Part shown: positions 48,541-60,100 of the stretch, one piece after another | Layout of the letters: each line of letters opens with the position of its first letter | How positions within the stretch are numbered: the first letter of the stretch is position 1 | Assembly (NCBI GenBank): GCA_950097015.1 | Contig: CATNEN010000001.1 | Coordinates: 8,861,001 to 8,925,000 of the forward strand | Direction of reading: 5' to 3' | Length of the DNA: 64,000 nt | DNA from: Macrostomum hystrix | Lineage: Eukaryota > Platyhelminthes > Macrostomidae | Notes under the pieces: model-generated | The model's input: only the letters and a program-made list of their open reading frames with translations | Databases searched by the model: none | Told to the model about the DNA's origin: nothing | Translations under genes and position numbers: made by a program

Positions 48541-49594
48541 AAGCAGTCAAAACTTCACATGTAATTATTCAAGTATCGAAGTTATATTTTCTAGGAAGAA
48601 AGAAGAAATATATTATTTTTCAACGACTGTAACACAATGATCTTTATTGATTTATCGAAGCCATTATGTTCCAATTAGTGATGAAGTATTTTCCTTATTA
48701 ACTACTTCAATTTTTCTATTGTCAATTTTCAAATGCCATCATCAGCCTATTGAGATCATTTGAGTAGCAATGTAGCGAGTTTAAGGCTTGCATATTGTAA
48801 GTAAGTGTGTCCTGGCTGCATAAGTTTCTTCCTTTCTCCTTGTGCTCTCGCCTGAGTCTGAGGCGTGGGAAGGGGGTGAGCTGGAAGCTGAGAAGTGTGG
48901 TTCCGCCCTCAGGCACAACAGATTATGGGGAAAGCTTGCTGCCTAAGTCCCTCCTCCCACTCTCTCCTTTAGTTCGCCCTCCGCGTGCATTGCGTGAAGG
49001 CTTTGTGGGGCCGGGGGTGCTATTCACTTCATGCCGGGCATATGATGTGCCTCTCCCTTGGGCTCTAGGCTGGATTTCGCGAACACACCGTCGAGTTGCT
49101 TGGCAGAATTCGCCCAGATACTATATGGAATCCAACTTTCATTCATTAATGGACCCAGTAGAGCAGAATGGATGCTCAATAAAATTTAGAAGCGAAATGA
49201 AATTCATCTCTCAGCCTGTATGTGCATCGATTTCAGCCAAATATGTCTCTCGAGATTGGCTGCACTAGCTTAAGCTTAGAATTACACTTGTATTTGATAA
49301 TCTCTTGTCTGCAACGGTCGCGAGGTTCATTTTAAGTACAATGAGATTTGTTACGTTTATTACGACTCGGACCCAATGCACTTGTTGAAGCTTTAAACTA
49401 CTTAACAAGAGGACGGGAGTTCGATTTTCAACCCAAATACTGAACTGAAACATGTGCTTCAGTGTACACTGGCCTCAATAATGGCCTCAATAAATGAAGG
49501 GAGATGCGTGGCGTTACAGACAGGGAAAGAAATGTTTAAGCAGTGAAGCTGATTTCGATTCTTAAATATTAACAAGTGAAGCTTTCACTGCTTT
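48541..49594. other. Unassigned stretch between inverted arrays
   Basis: Contains a 153-codon plus-strand open frame (48807-49268) with no family resemblance that I recognise and a composition unlike the genes nearby. A B-box-like GAGTTCGATTTTC at about 49409 hints at an old SINE. Nothing else supported. Confidence 0.35.
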
Positions 49595-50880
49595 GTCACC
49601 GTCTCCTCTGATCTGTCACTCTCTACTGATCTGTCACTCTCTCCTGATCTGTCACACTCTCTCCTGATCTGTCACTCTCTCCTGATCTGTCACTCTCACT
49701 CCTGATCTGTCACTCTCTCTCCTGATCTATCACTCTCACTCCTGATCTGTCAATCTCTCCTGATCTGCCACTCTCTCCTGATCTGTCACACTCTCTCCTG
49801 ATCTGTCACTCTCTCTCCTGATCTGTCACTCTCTCCTGATCTGTCACTCTCTCCTGATCTGTCACACTCTCTCCTGATCTGTCACTCTCTCCTGATTTGT
49901 CACACTCTCTCCTGATCTGTCACACTCTCTCCTGATCTGTCACACTCTCTCCTGATCTGTCACTCTCTCCTGATCTGTCACTCTCTCCTGATCTGTCACT
50001 CTCACTCCTGATCTGTCACTTTCTCCTGATCTGTCACACTCTCTCCTGATCTGTCACTCTCTCCTGATCTGTCACTCTCACTCCTGATCTGTCACTCTCA
50101 CTCCTGATCTGTCACTCTCTCCTGATCTGTCACACTCTCTCCTGATCTGTCACTCTTTCCTGATCTGTCACTCTCTCTCCTGATCTGTCACACTCTCTCC
50201 TGATCTGTCACACTCTCTCCTGATCTGTCACTCTCTCCTGATCTGTCACTCTCTCCTGATCTGTCACTCTCTCCTGATCTGTCACACTCTCCTGATCTGT
50301 CACTCTCTCCTGATCTGTCACTCTCACTCCTGATCTGTCACTCTCTCCTGATCTGTCACTCTCTCCTGATCTGTCACTCTCTCCTGATCTGTCACTCTCT
50401 CCTGATCTGTCACTCTCTCCTGATCTGTCACACTCTCTCCTGATCTGTCACTCTCTCCTGATCTGTCACACTCTCTCCTGATCTGTCACTCTCTCCTGAT
50501 CTGTCACTCTCTCTCCTGATCTGTCACACTCTCTCCTGATCTGTCACACTCTCTCCTGATCTGTCACTCTCTCCTGATCTGTCACTCTCTTCTGATCTGT
50601 CACTCTCTTCTGATCTGTCACTCTCTCCTGATCTGTCACACTCTCCTGATCTGTCACTCTCTCCTGATCTGTCACTCTCACTCCTGATCTGTCACTCTCT
50701 CCTGATCTGTCACTCTCTCCTGATCTGTCACTCTCTCCTGATCTGTCACTCTCTCCTGATCTGTCACTCTCTCCTGATCTGTCACTCTCTCCTGATCTGT
50801 CACACTCTCTCCTGATCTGTCACTCTCTCCTGATCTGTCACACTCTCTCCTGATCTGTCACTCTCTCCTGATCAGCCTGA
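49595..50880. repeat. GTGACAGATC-family array, orientation 2 (inverted)
   Basis: About 65 units of CTCTCCTGATCTGTCACTCT type, the reverse complement of the arrays at 44705-45815 and 47740-48540. Length varies by AC and CT dinucleotide insertions. Confidence 0.95.
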
Positions 50881-51095
50881 TCAGCCTGAAGCTTCAGATT
50901 GTATGTAAGGAAAATATCAAATTTTTATTAGTTAGTCCATTTTTGCGATATCAGGCAAACAAAATTGTTTGACGTAAAACCGGTTAGAAGAGGTTCACAC
51001 CAGTTCCACGACTGTCCGTGATTATCATTTCGAATACTATTGCTAAATTCATGCAAACCAATGTAGCCAAGGACTGGGCTAAGCAGTTCAGTAGT

Positions 51096-51225
51096 CAATT
51101 AATCTAGAGCTAGGAAGGACTGCAATCAATTTCATTTCTCAATGATAAATTACAGATTTACAAGACTGCAATATTGTGTAGCAATATTTGCGGAATGCTG
51201 TTTAGAAACTGCTTTCCTGTTAATA

Positions 51226-51245
<20 letters not shown>
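51096..51245 (+). repeat. Long direct repeat, copy 1
   Basis: About 140 bases from CAATTAATCTAGAGCTAGGA to CTGTTAATACGAGATAGATA, identical by eye to 53670-53819. Both copies run into (GATA)n. Confidence 0.9.
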
Positions 51246-52249
<1,004 letters not shown>

Positions 52250-52294
52250 CGAATGTAAAGAAACCACGCACACAGAGTAGGAATCTCTCTTAAT

Positions 52295-52350
52295 TGCAAG
52301 TTGAATCAGTCGACCAATATTTCGGCCCTTACTGGGCCTTCGTCAGGGTC
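52295..52350 (-). ncRNA. Hammerhead-ribozyme-like motif of a Penelope-like element
   Basis: On the minus strand the order is CTGACGA (52346-52340), a 5-bp hairpin GGCCC-AGTAA-GGGCC (52338-52324), GAAA (52323-52320), a four-base loop and GTC (52314-52312). This is the hammerhead core with the very short stem III known from Penelope-like retroelements. Stem I pairs poorly, so the motif is probably inactive. Surrounding sequence (ATATTTCGGCCCTTACTGGG, reverse strand) resembles the conserved end of such elements as I know them. No reverse transcriptase is visible nearby. Confidence 0.45.
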
Positions 52351-52639
52351 CGTTTATTTGAGAAGCGAAGAGAGCGAAGTTTGAGCGAGACTTTTATAGC
52401 GACAAATAAATGGTATTGAGAGTGGATAGGCTGAGCAGGCACGATGAACAAGTGTACATGCAGCCAACTAAAAAGGTGCCAGAGACTTAAAGGTATTAGA
52501 GTCAAATAAAAAAATGAATGAAGCATCGCTAACCATCAACCAGGAATGGGTGGGTAGCAAACGATAAAAAATTTTTCAGCGAACACACAAAGGTCACGGC
52601 TGACATGGGCAGTTCAAACAGGAACGAAGAGTTTTAACT

Positions 52640-53500
52640 GAATGAAAAGAATGACTGCAACTGGCAGGTTGGGGAAGTCTGAGCGCAGACCTTCCGCGTG
52701 CCGAGTCCCTGAAGCACAGGCAACTCGACCCTGCCGTCTGGGGCCCGACGTTGTCACGACCGACGTTGGGCAGATGATGTAGGACACAATTGAAGGGCAG
52801 AACGACTGCCTCAGGCAGGTGGAAAAGTCTGAGCACAGACCTTCCTGGTGTCGAGCCCCTGAAGCACAGGCAACTCGACCCTGCCGTCTGGGACCCGATG
52901 TTGTCACGACCGACGTTGGGCAGATGATGTACGAGCGTAGGACACAATTGAAGGGCAGATCGACTGCTCCAGGCAGGTGGGGAAGTCTGAGCACAGATCT
53001 TCCGGGTGTCGAGCCCCTGAAGCACAGGCAACTCGACCCTGCAGTCTGCGATCCAAACTGGTCATGGCTGACATTGGACAGAGGATGTAGGACACAATTG
53101 AAGGGCAGAACGACTGCTTCTGGCAGGTGGGGAAGTCTGAGCACAGACCTTCCGGGTGTCGAGCCCCTGAAGCACAGGCAACTCGACCCTGCAGTCTGCG
53201 ATCCAAACTGGTCATGGCTGACATTGGACAGATGATGTAGGACACAATTGAAGGGCAGAACGACTGCTTCTGGCAGGTGGGGAAGTCTGAGCACAGACCT
53301 TCCTTGTGTCGAGCCCCTGAAGCACAGGCAACTCGACCCTGCAGTCTGCGATCCAAACTGGTCATGGCTGACATTGGACAGATGTTGTAGAGCACAATAG
53401 AAGGACAGAATGACTGCTTCTGGCAGGTGGGGAAGTCTGAGCACAGACCTTCCGGGTGTCGAGCCCCTGAAGCACAGGCAACTCGACCCTGCTGTAGTGC
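52640..53500. repeat. Tandem repeat with 150-bp unit, six copies
   Basis: The string GACACAATTG recurs at 52941, 53091 and 53241, exactly 150 bp apart, and at 52783 after a 158-bp unit; a variant follows at 53391. Each unit also contains TCGAGCCCCTGAAGCACAGG and CAACTCGACCCTGC. The length is a multiple of three and two minus-strand frames stay open, giving a 329-codon frame (53603-52614) of 50-residue repeats. I see no sign that it is a real protein. Confidence 0.93.
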
Positions 53501-53669
53501 TGATGCCGGTGGTGCAACTCGTACGAAATCGGTGCAGGGGTTCTCGGCTCGAGTCAACGTCATTGGTGATTCGCAGGTCTCTTTCGTACTGACTTCGTCT
53601 CAATCAGAGCCAAGTGCGGCTTCTTAACGGCAATAAACAATTCAACAGAAAAAAAGAAGAGAAACCAAA

Positions 53670-53801
53670 CAATTAATCTAGAGCTAGGAAGGACTGCAAT
53701 CAATTTCATTTCTCAATGATAAATTACAGATTTACAAGACTGCAATATTGTGTAGCAATATTTGCGGAATGCTGTTTAGAAACTGCTTTCCTGTTAATAC
53801 G

Positions 53802-53856
<55 letters not shown>

Positions 53857-53892
53857 CAGATAGATAGATAGATAGACAGATAGATAGATAGA
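53670..53892 (+). repeat. Long direct repeat, copy 2, with short (GATA)n
   Basis: Second copy of the 140-base sequence at 51096-51245, followed by only about 90 bp of (GATA)n with two GACA variants. Confidence 0.9.
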
Positions 53893-54855
53893 CATCTAAC
53901 CGTATGAGAGCATGCCTGAGATGAAATCTCTCTCTCTCTACAAGAACACGGCAGGAATTTCAATGAGGCCGATTCGCAACAGAACAGATCACCTTACCCG
54001 GCAGAGGCAACTCCACAGCCAGCAGCAACAGCAGCAGCAGCACTGATGGCACTATTCGTGCCGTAGCCGATCGCACTGTCGAAGTCCCAGCAGCAGCAAG
54101 TGACGGCATGTCACGCGAGGCGGTTGTCTTTGCTGGACAACTAGCTTCCTACTCAATGTGTTTCTATGCTGTACTCTTTGCAAACTTTGTTTGTTTCGGT
54201 GTTGTTAATCTATAAACCTCTTTAGCCGAAAAAACGGAAACCGAAATTCAGCTATGCCTATTACAGAGCAATATAAGAAGAATTTCCTAATGTTCAATGT
54301 TCTGTTCTTGCCGATCAGTATTAATGAAAAAAATTCTTTCCTGAGTTCCTCCTGTCCTCTAGAAGCGGAGAATGACAGCAGCACACAGAAGGAAGGGAGC
54401 AAGGATAGAATTTTTAAGACAGAAATGGCAGCCTTGGAGGGGAGACGAAGGGGAGATTGTAGTCAGCCAATAGGAAAACAGGTCTTCTAGTAGCTAGGGG
54501 CGGCAAAAGCGCATGCCACCGCGAGGGAGGAAATTTCTACAATCAGTCTCAGGACTCTATAGGCAATAGGCAAGAGAAGCTAAGATACCTGGTAGATTAA
54601 ACCTGAAAAGTGACTTTGCATTTCCTATTTGATTTATTCCAGGCTGTTGCCTTTAGTTAGACATGCCTCAACCCCGGTTAACTAGTGTCCCACTTATTTC
54701 ATGACAGTCGTGCCAAGTTTTGACCGATACGTATTTCGCTAAAATCCGTATTTGTATTTGTATTCTAGTCGCTGGGAAAAACTTATTTTTTTGCAACACA
54801 GAATATAGAGTTTAACTTCAAGCAGAGCTGACCATAGATTAAAATCAAAAAGCGA
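53893..54855. other. Unassigned stretch
   Basis: Contains short (CAG)n runs at about 54020-54045. No supported gene. Confidence 0.4.
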
Positions 54856-54856
54856 C

Positions 54857-55340
54857 CGAGTCAACACTCGAGTCAACACTCGGATTAACCAGTGGGTGGC
54901 CTCAAAGCACAAGGACAGATGGATCAATACCGCCGATTGTCGGCAGTCTCGCGCTGCTGTCCTTTGTCCCTCCACTGCCCTTCGCAAAGCCTTGCTTGGA
55001 CTTAATCGCAGGGACATCAGGGCAGTCACCATGGCCCTCTCTGGCCACGGCTGTTTCGCCAGGCACCGCTTCCTGCAAGGCAAAATCCGCAGTGAGGAGT
55101 GCCCTTTCTGCCTCTCCTACGTTGAGGATGCAGATCATTTTATTTGCGAGTGCCCCGCCTTCACTCAGGGCAGGCTCACCTACCTCGGCCCGAACCCGGA
55201 TCTCTCCGACGTTTTCAGGCCTGAGAACATCTGCCAGCTCGTCTGTTGCCTAAGGGCCACCGGGCGAGCGACTCTCCGGAGGAGGACCGCGCTGCGGACG
55301 CCGGCATCACCGGATCCCCCTGCGCGACACCGCAGCGACA
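54857..55340 (+). mobile_element. Second 5'-truncated LINE fragment (zinc-knuckle end)
   Basis: The frame aligns with the C-terminal part of the copy at 46358: [58 protein letters not shown] and the knuckle [20 protein letters not shown]. It lacks the RNase H part and everything upstream. The two copies differ at many residues, so they come from different source elements or are old. Confidence 0.8.
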
Positions 55341-56984
55341 CCACAGAACTTTCCAGAAAACGTACGAAAATTTCTCGAAGGTCACTACAATCTCATATCT
55401 CATTTTACATATCATAAAATATTTTCTCATAGCTTTGAATCTAATAACGATTGACACAATGCTCGAAACACTTTTCTTTAGTTTTGAAATAAATAACGCT
55501 AGCAGGTACGCATGCTCAGAACAGTCCTTATTTAGTTTTGAATCAAATAATGCTTGCAGCAATGCTCAAAAATTCCTTTGTTTTAGCATCGAATAACGCT
55601 AATTAGCTACGTATGCTCGATCAGTCTTCGTCGAATACATTTTTATAATAATTATTATAAAATAAAGTATTTTTGAATCGAATAATGTTCGAAAAATATA
55701 GAAATTAGAAATAAACTAAGCTCGTAGCTATGCTTAATATACCTTTTCCACTCCAAGTCTGTCACAAGTAACTTCAAATCTGCCATAGATAGCAGAAAGG
55801 CATACATTCAGCTCGCAAGCCGAGCGCCAACTTAAGAGTCTATGGTTAAAGCTCAGATCAATTCTGTCAAAAGTAACTTCAAATCTGTCCACTGAACAGA
55901 TAGGGAGTTGGAATCAAAGCAGTAAAGACTAGAAAACTTCTTTATAGACAGACCCAGATTTTAACAGTGAAACTTATTTGTCTATGGCAATCTTACATAT
56001 AAATTCTGTCACAAGTTAACTGTTGATGATAGAAGATTAGAAGAAAAAGAAGCAGTAACAAAGCTGATGCTGAAATTTGACCTGCATTCTGCAAAAGCAT
56101 AAATGTACTTTACTTCGGAGCTAGATGAAAAGAAAGCGGCACAATGATCGAAGTCGAGACAAGCTTTGAGTCTTTGACAATAGAAAGGCTGCAGTTTTCA
56201 GCGAGAGATCTCGCTAGCATTGGGCATCATAAAAGCCAATCATTGATATCTGCTATGTACGTTTTACTTATTCATATCAAATCACTCAATCAGCCAAGAT
56301 AAAAATATATAAACGCACGTACGGGTGCTAAAGCAGTGACGCGATCCTATTCAATTGAGAGTATCGAGCCTGTTCAGTGCTTTACCAATGCACGCGTGGG
56401 CGAGAAAAAGCACCGATGCAATCTAATAAAACTGACAGTGTCCGGCCCTATTCTAATTTAACCTTGTTTGGTCTCCTATTGAAAGCAATAGAAAAACTCG
56501 TTTTTCGAATATTTAATACCCTTAGCATTGAGACAAAATGATGAAAATTGATAATACTTTATTATTCCTCTCGATAATTACTTCTACTCCCTCGATGTAT
56601 CATTTTTTCCCACGATAATTCATGCTTCTTCTACGAATATTGATGCTACCTACTCGTTAATGAATGCTTTTCCCAAGATAGATCAATGAGTTTACACATC
56701 AATGGTCATGAAACACGAGCTTGATCTAAAAACTACGAGACTCGTAAACTCGTATATAAACAATGTTCTACTAATTTAGATCCTAAAATAGCGCTGTAGG
56801 ATAACAAATATTTTCAAAACAACAAATAACTCACTCAACCAATCATTTGGTAATTCTTAAAAAATACATTTCGTACAGGCATCAAACCATTATTTTGGAT
56901 ATGTCATAAAATCGAATGTCATAGATTTGTTTTAGTACGAGTATTACTAAAACCAGCAATCGCACCATCCTACTACGATAAACG
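55341..56984. other. Gene-free AT-rich stretch before the TRPA 3' end
   Basis: About 55430-55640 has a faint, highly diverged repetition of AATAACGCTAGC / ATGCTC blocks about 60 bp apart. Nothing else supported. Confidence 0.4.
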
Positions 56985-56990
56985 TTTATT
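56985..56990 (-). terminator. Polyadenylation signal of the TRPA-type channel
   Basis: AATAAA on the minus strand, about 140 bases beyond the TAG stop at 57128. Confidence 0.5.
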
Positions 56991-57127
56991 TTGTACACAA
57001 ATTTATAAAGATCCAAAGGGGTCCGATTTTGCTAGTCTATAATACTAAAAGCTATCATTTTCCGAAAAATTTCATGGAAAAAATTTAAGCAAAAATAAAT
57101 GGGCAAGAGAATCGTTATCAATGCGGT

Positions 57128-60100
57128 CTAGTGAACCAGTGCTTTGTGAATTTCTTCCAGTTTAGTATTCAACTGCTGAATACTGGTCTCGATCTCTTCT
57201 AGGCGCTCTTCGTTAGACGTCTCGGCCCTGTCATCGGCGCAGCGCTGCAGCCAGTCGCGGTACTGAGCTCCGTAGGGCCACAGGTACTCGGATAAACTGT
57301 TGCCAAGGCGATTCGGATAGACCTGCAGGAACCGGCGGTGCAAACGACGTTGGAAATATTTTGGTAGATTGGTCTCCAACTCGTAGACGAGGTTCACCTG
57401 CGCATTTGTATCGAGTAGACGATTAGAATGCCATTAATCCAATTAATTATGATGTCAAGGTTAAAAATGCCGAAGAACCCACCCGAATCTGGATCAGTCG
57501 CAGACTGGCTTCCTTTGAAATTCCATCGATATCGCCAACAGCAACACCAACCTGGAAAGTTGAAAATAAATGGCGTTGGTTAATTGAAAGTTATTTGTTC
57601 TTATTCTTTAAGTCATTGTCAAAAGGTAGAAGTAGTCTAGCTTTTGTGCTATTTTTTCTTTGTTTTTAGAAGGCCATGGATACTACGCTTTCCTGTGATG
57701 CCATGACTAATATGGCTACAAGACACGGCTGCATTTTGAACATATATAGACGGCAGTGTTTCGGGTTCTTTATGGTAAACCGGTTTCCCAGTGTTTTTGT
57801 CGATGATATATGAGATTGAACATGCCTTGTTACACATTTATTTTTATTAGTAACGTAGGCCCACTTAATCTAGGGTAAAAAGTGTCATCTAGGGTAAAGA
57901 AATCGTTCGCGTCCCGATCCATTTACTCGTACTTTGGGTTACGACCATAGACAAAACGACGACTGCAGTCCTTTTATGTGTTTTCCCATAGAATGCGAAT
58001 TTTTAGTCATGGACAATATAGTTTGTGCTAACTACCCTGTAGCACGATTTCCTCGATTGTTCCTCGATTGTCTAAAATGATGCTATAGTATTTCACTAAC
58101 TTCACTAAACTTACCAGAAGATTCATCAAGCCGATAGGCATGACAATGACGAAAATGACGAACACAACTAGCAGGCCCGTCTGCATGTCGCCTGTTGAGC
58201 CGCTAATGAAATAGGTGACAAAATCCATCTCGCCAACTGTCATGTCAAACGTCTTGAGTATCGAGTACATCACGTAGCTATAGGGCGTCTGGAATGATCA
58301 ATTTGGATACGCTCTGATTGGCTAGTTGATACTTAATTGTAAACGCCAATGAGAGCTTAAGGCAAAATTTTCACCTGAGAAACCAAGCCAATGTAGAAAG
58401 CCAACGCGAATCCAATCATGAAGAATGAAAATATCACAAGGACCTTCACTAGTGACACGATTACTCTTTGGAACATCAGCGAATAAATACCGGTTATTGG
58501 CAGGCTGGAATGCAATATTTCAAACTTGAAAGTTAATTTAAGGGGAATTAATTGTTAGACATGCATCAAACATGTTCAACAGGTATCACCTTGGTTATTT
58601 ATTTCACCTGTAAGACAGTTTCACCGGTTATAGAATTTAACCTCTCGGATTATTTTACCTGTTAGATTACTTTACCTGCTAGACTTCTTCACCTGTTCGA
58701 CCATTTCACATGTTAGACTATTTCATCTGTTAGACTATTTCATCTGTTAGACTATTTCATCTGTTAGACTATTTCATCTGTTAGACTATTTCATCTGTTA
58801 GACTATTTCATCTGTTAGACTATTTCATCTGTTAGACTATTTCATCTGTTAGACTATTTCATCTGTTAGACTATTTCATCTGTTAGACTATTTTACCTGT
58901 TAGACTTTTTCACCTGTTTGACCATTTCACCTGTTAGATTATTTCATCTGTTAGACTAGTTTATCTGTTTAACTTTTTTGCCTGCTGTTAATAAGGTATT
59001 AACCTGTTAGTCAGATAATACCTTATTTGACAGTATTAATCGGAATTTTAATATCAATATAAAAGAATTAAAATAGTTACTCACTGTTCGAACTGAAAGA
59101 TTAAGAAGCACCAGGCCATGATCACGCTGAACATGCCGCAGATCCAGTTGAATACGCAGGGTTCGCTATCTGGCGGGTAGACAAACACGAATGTGAAAGC
59201 GTACAGTACCAGGAAGAAGATGTTCTCGTAGTTTTTCACGTACTGCAGCCTCTGTAATGTTCGCAGATTGTTATAAAGTCAGATAGATTATATTCCGAAA
59301 TTTTCTAAGCCAAAAAAGTTGGCACATACCTTAAAGACCACTTTGACAGCTTCGACCAGGATGCGAATCGAGAGAATGCCAATCACGATGGACTTCTCAA
59401 GAATCAGTTTTGTGTTAGTCAGCTTCTGTTGAGAGCCCTGTGTTAGTCGATAGGAATGTGGATGAGATGCATTATAAATTCGTACTGTGTTTTCCGTATG
59501 ATGATAAGTTCTTTTTACGAGAGATACCTAAGAGTGGTTAGTGCGTTAGTATAAGTTCGATTCCGCTTAGAGAAGGTTGGGGGCTTGTCGTGCAATTTAC
59601 ACCCTTGAGGGCCAACTTCCAAGGCACTGTGAGAGTGTACTCTGCTTGACGATGAGAAAGTCACTAGCATGTTTTGCCCCCCTTCGGGGAGCAGAAATAT
59701 TTTTAATTCGTCTTGTATATACTTTTTAGCAGCTGTATTTTCAGCTTTTTTAAGCTACAATGATCACCCAGTTGACAATGATCCCCCAGTTGACAATGAT
59801 CCCCCAGTTGAAAATGGTCCCCCAGTTGACAATGATCCCCCAGTTGACGATGATCCCCCAGTTGACAATGATCCCCCAGTTGACAATGATCCCCCAGTTG
59901 ACGATGATCCCCCAGTTGACAATGATCCCCCAGTTGAAAATGGTCCCCCAGTTGACGATGATCCCCCAGTTGACGATGATCCCCCAGTTGACAATGATAC
60001 CCCAGTTGACAATGCATGTGTGAGCGCGCTCAGGAGTCAGCGGAATGGGAATGTACGAGTATGTGGCTCGTAGTGTGGGGCAATGTACGTATGCGTTCAC

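Noticed and set aside
48807-49268. A 153-codon plus-strand frame as a gene
   Set aside because: No recognisable family, no supporting splice sites or neighbours, and a mixed composition; left as unassigned.
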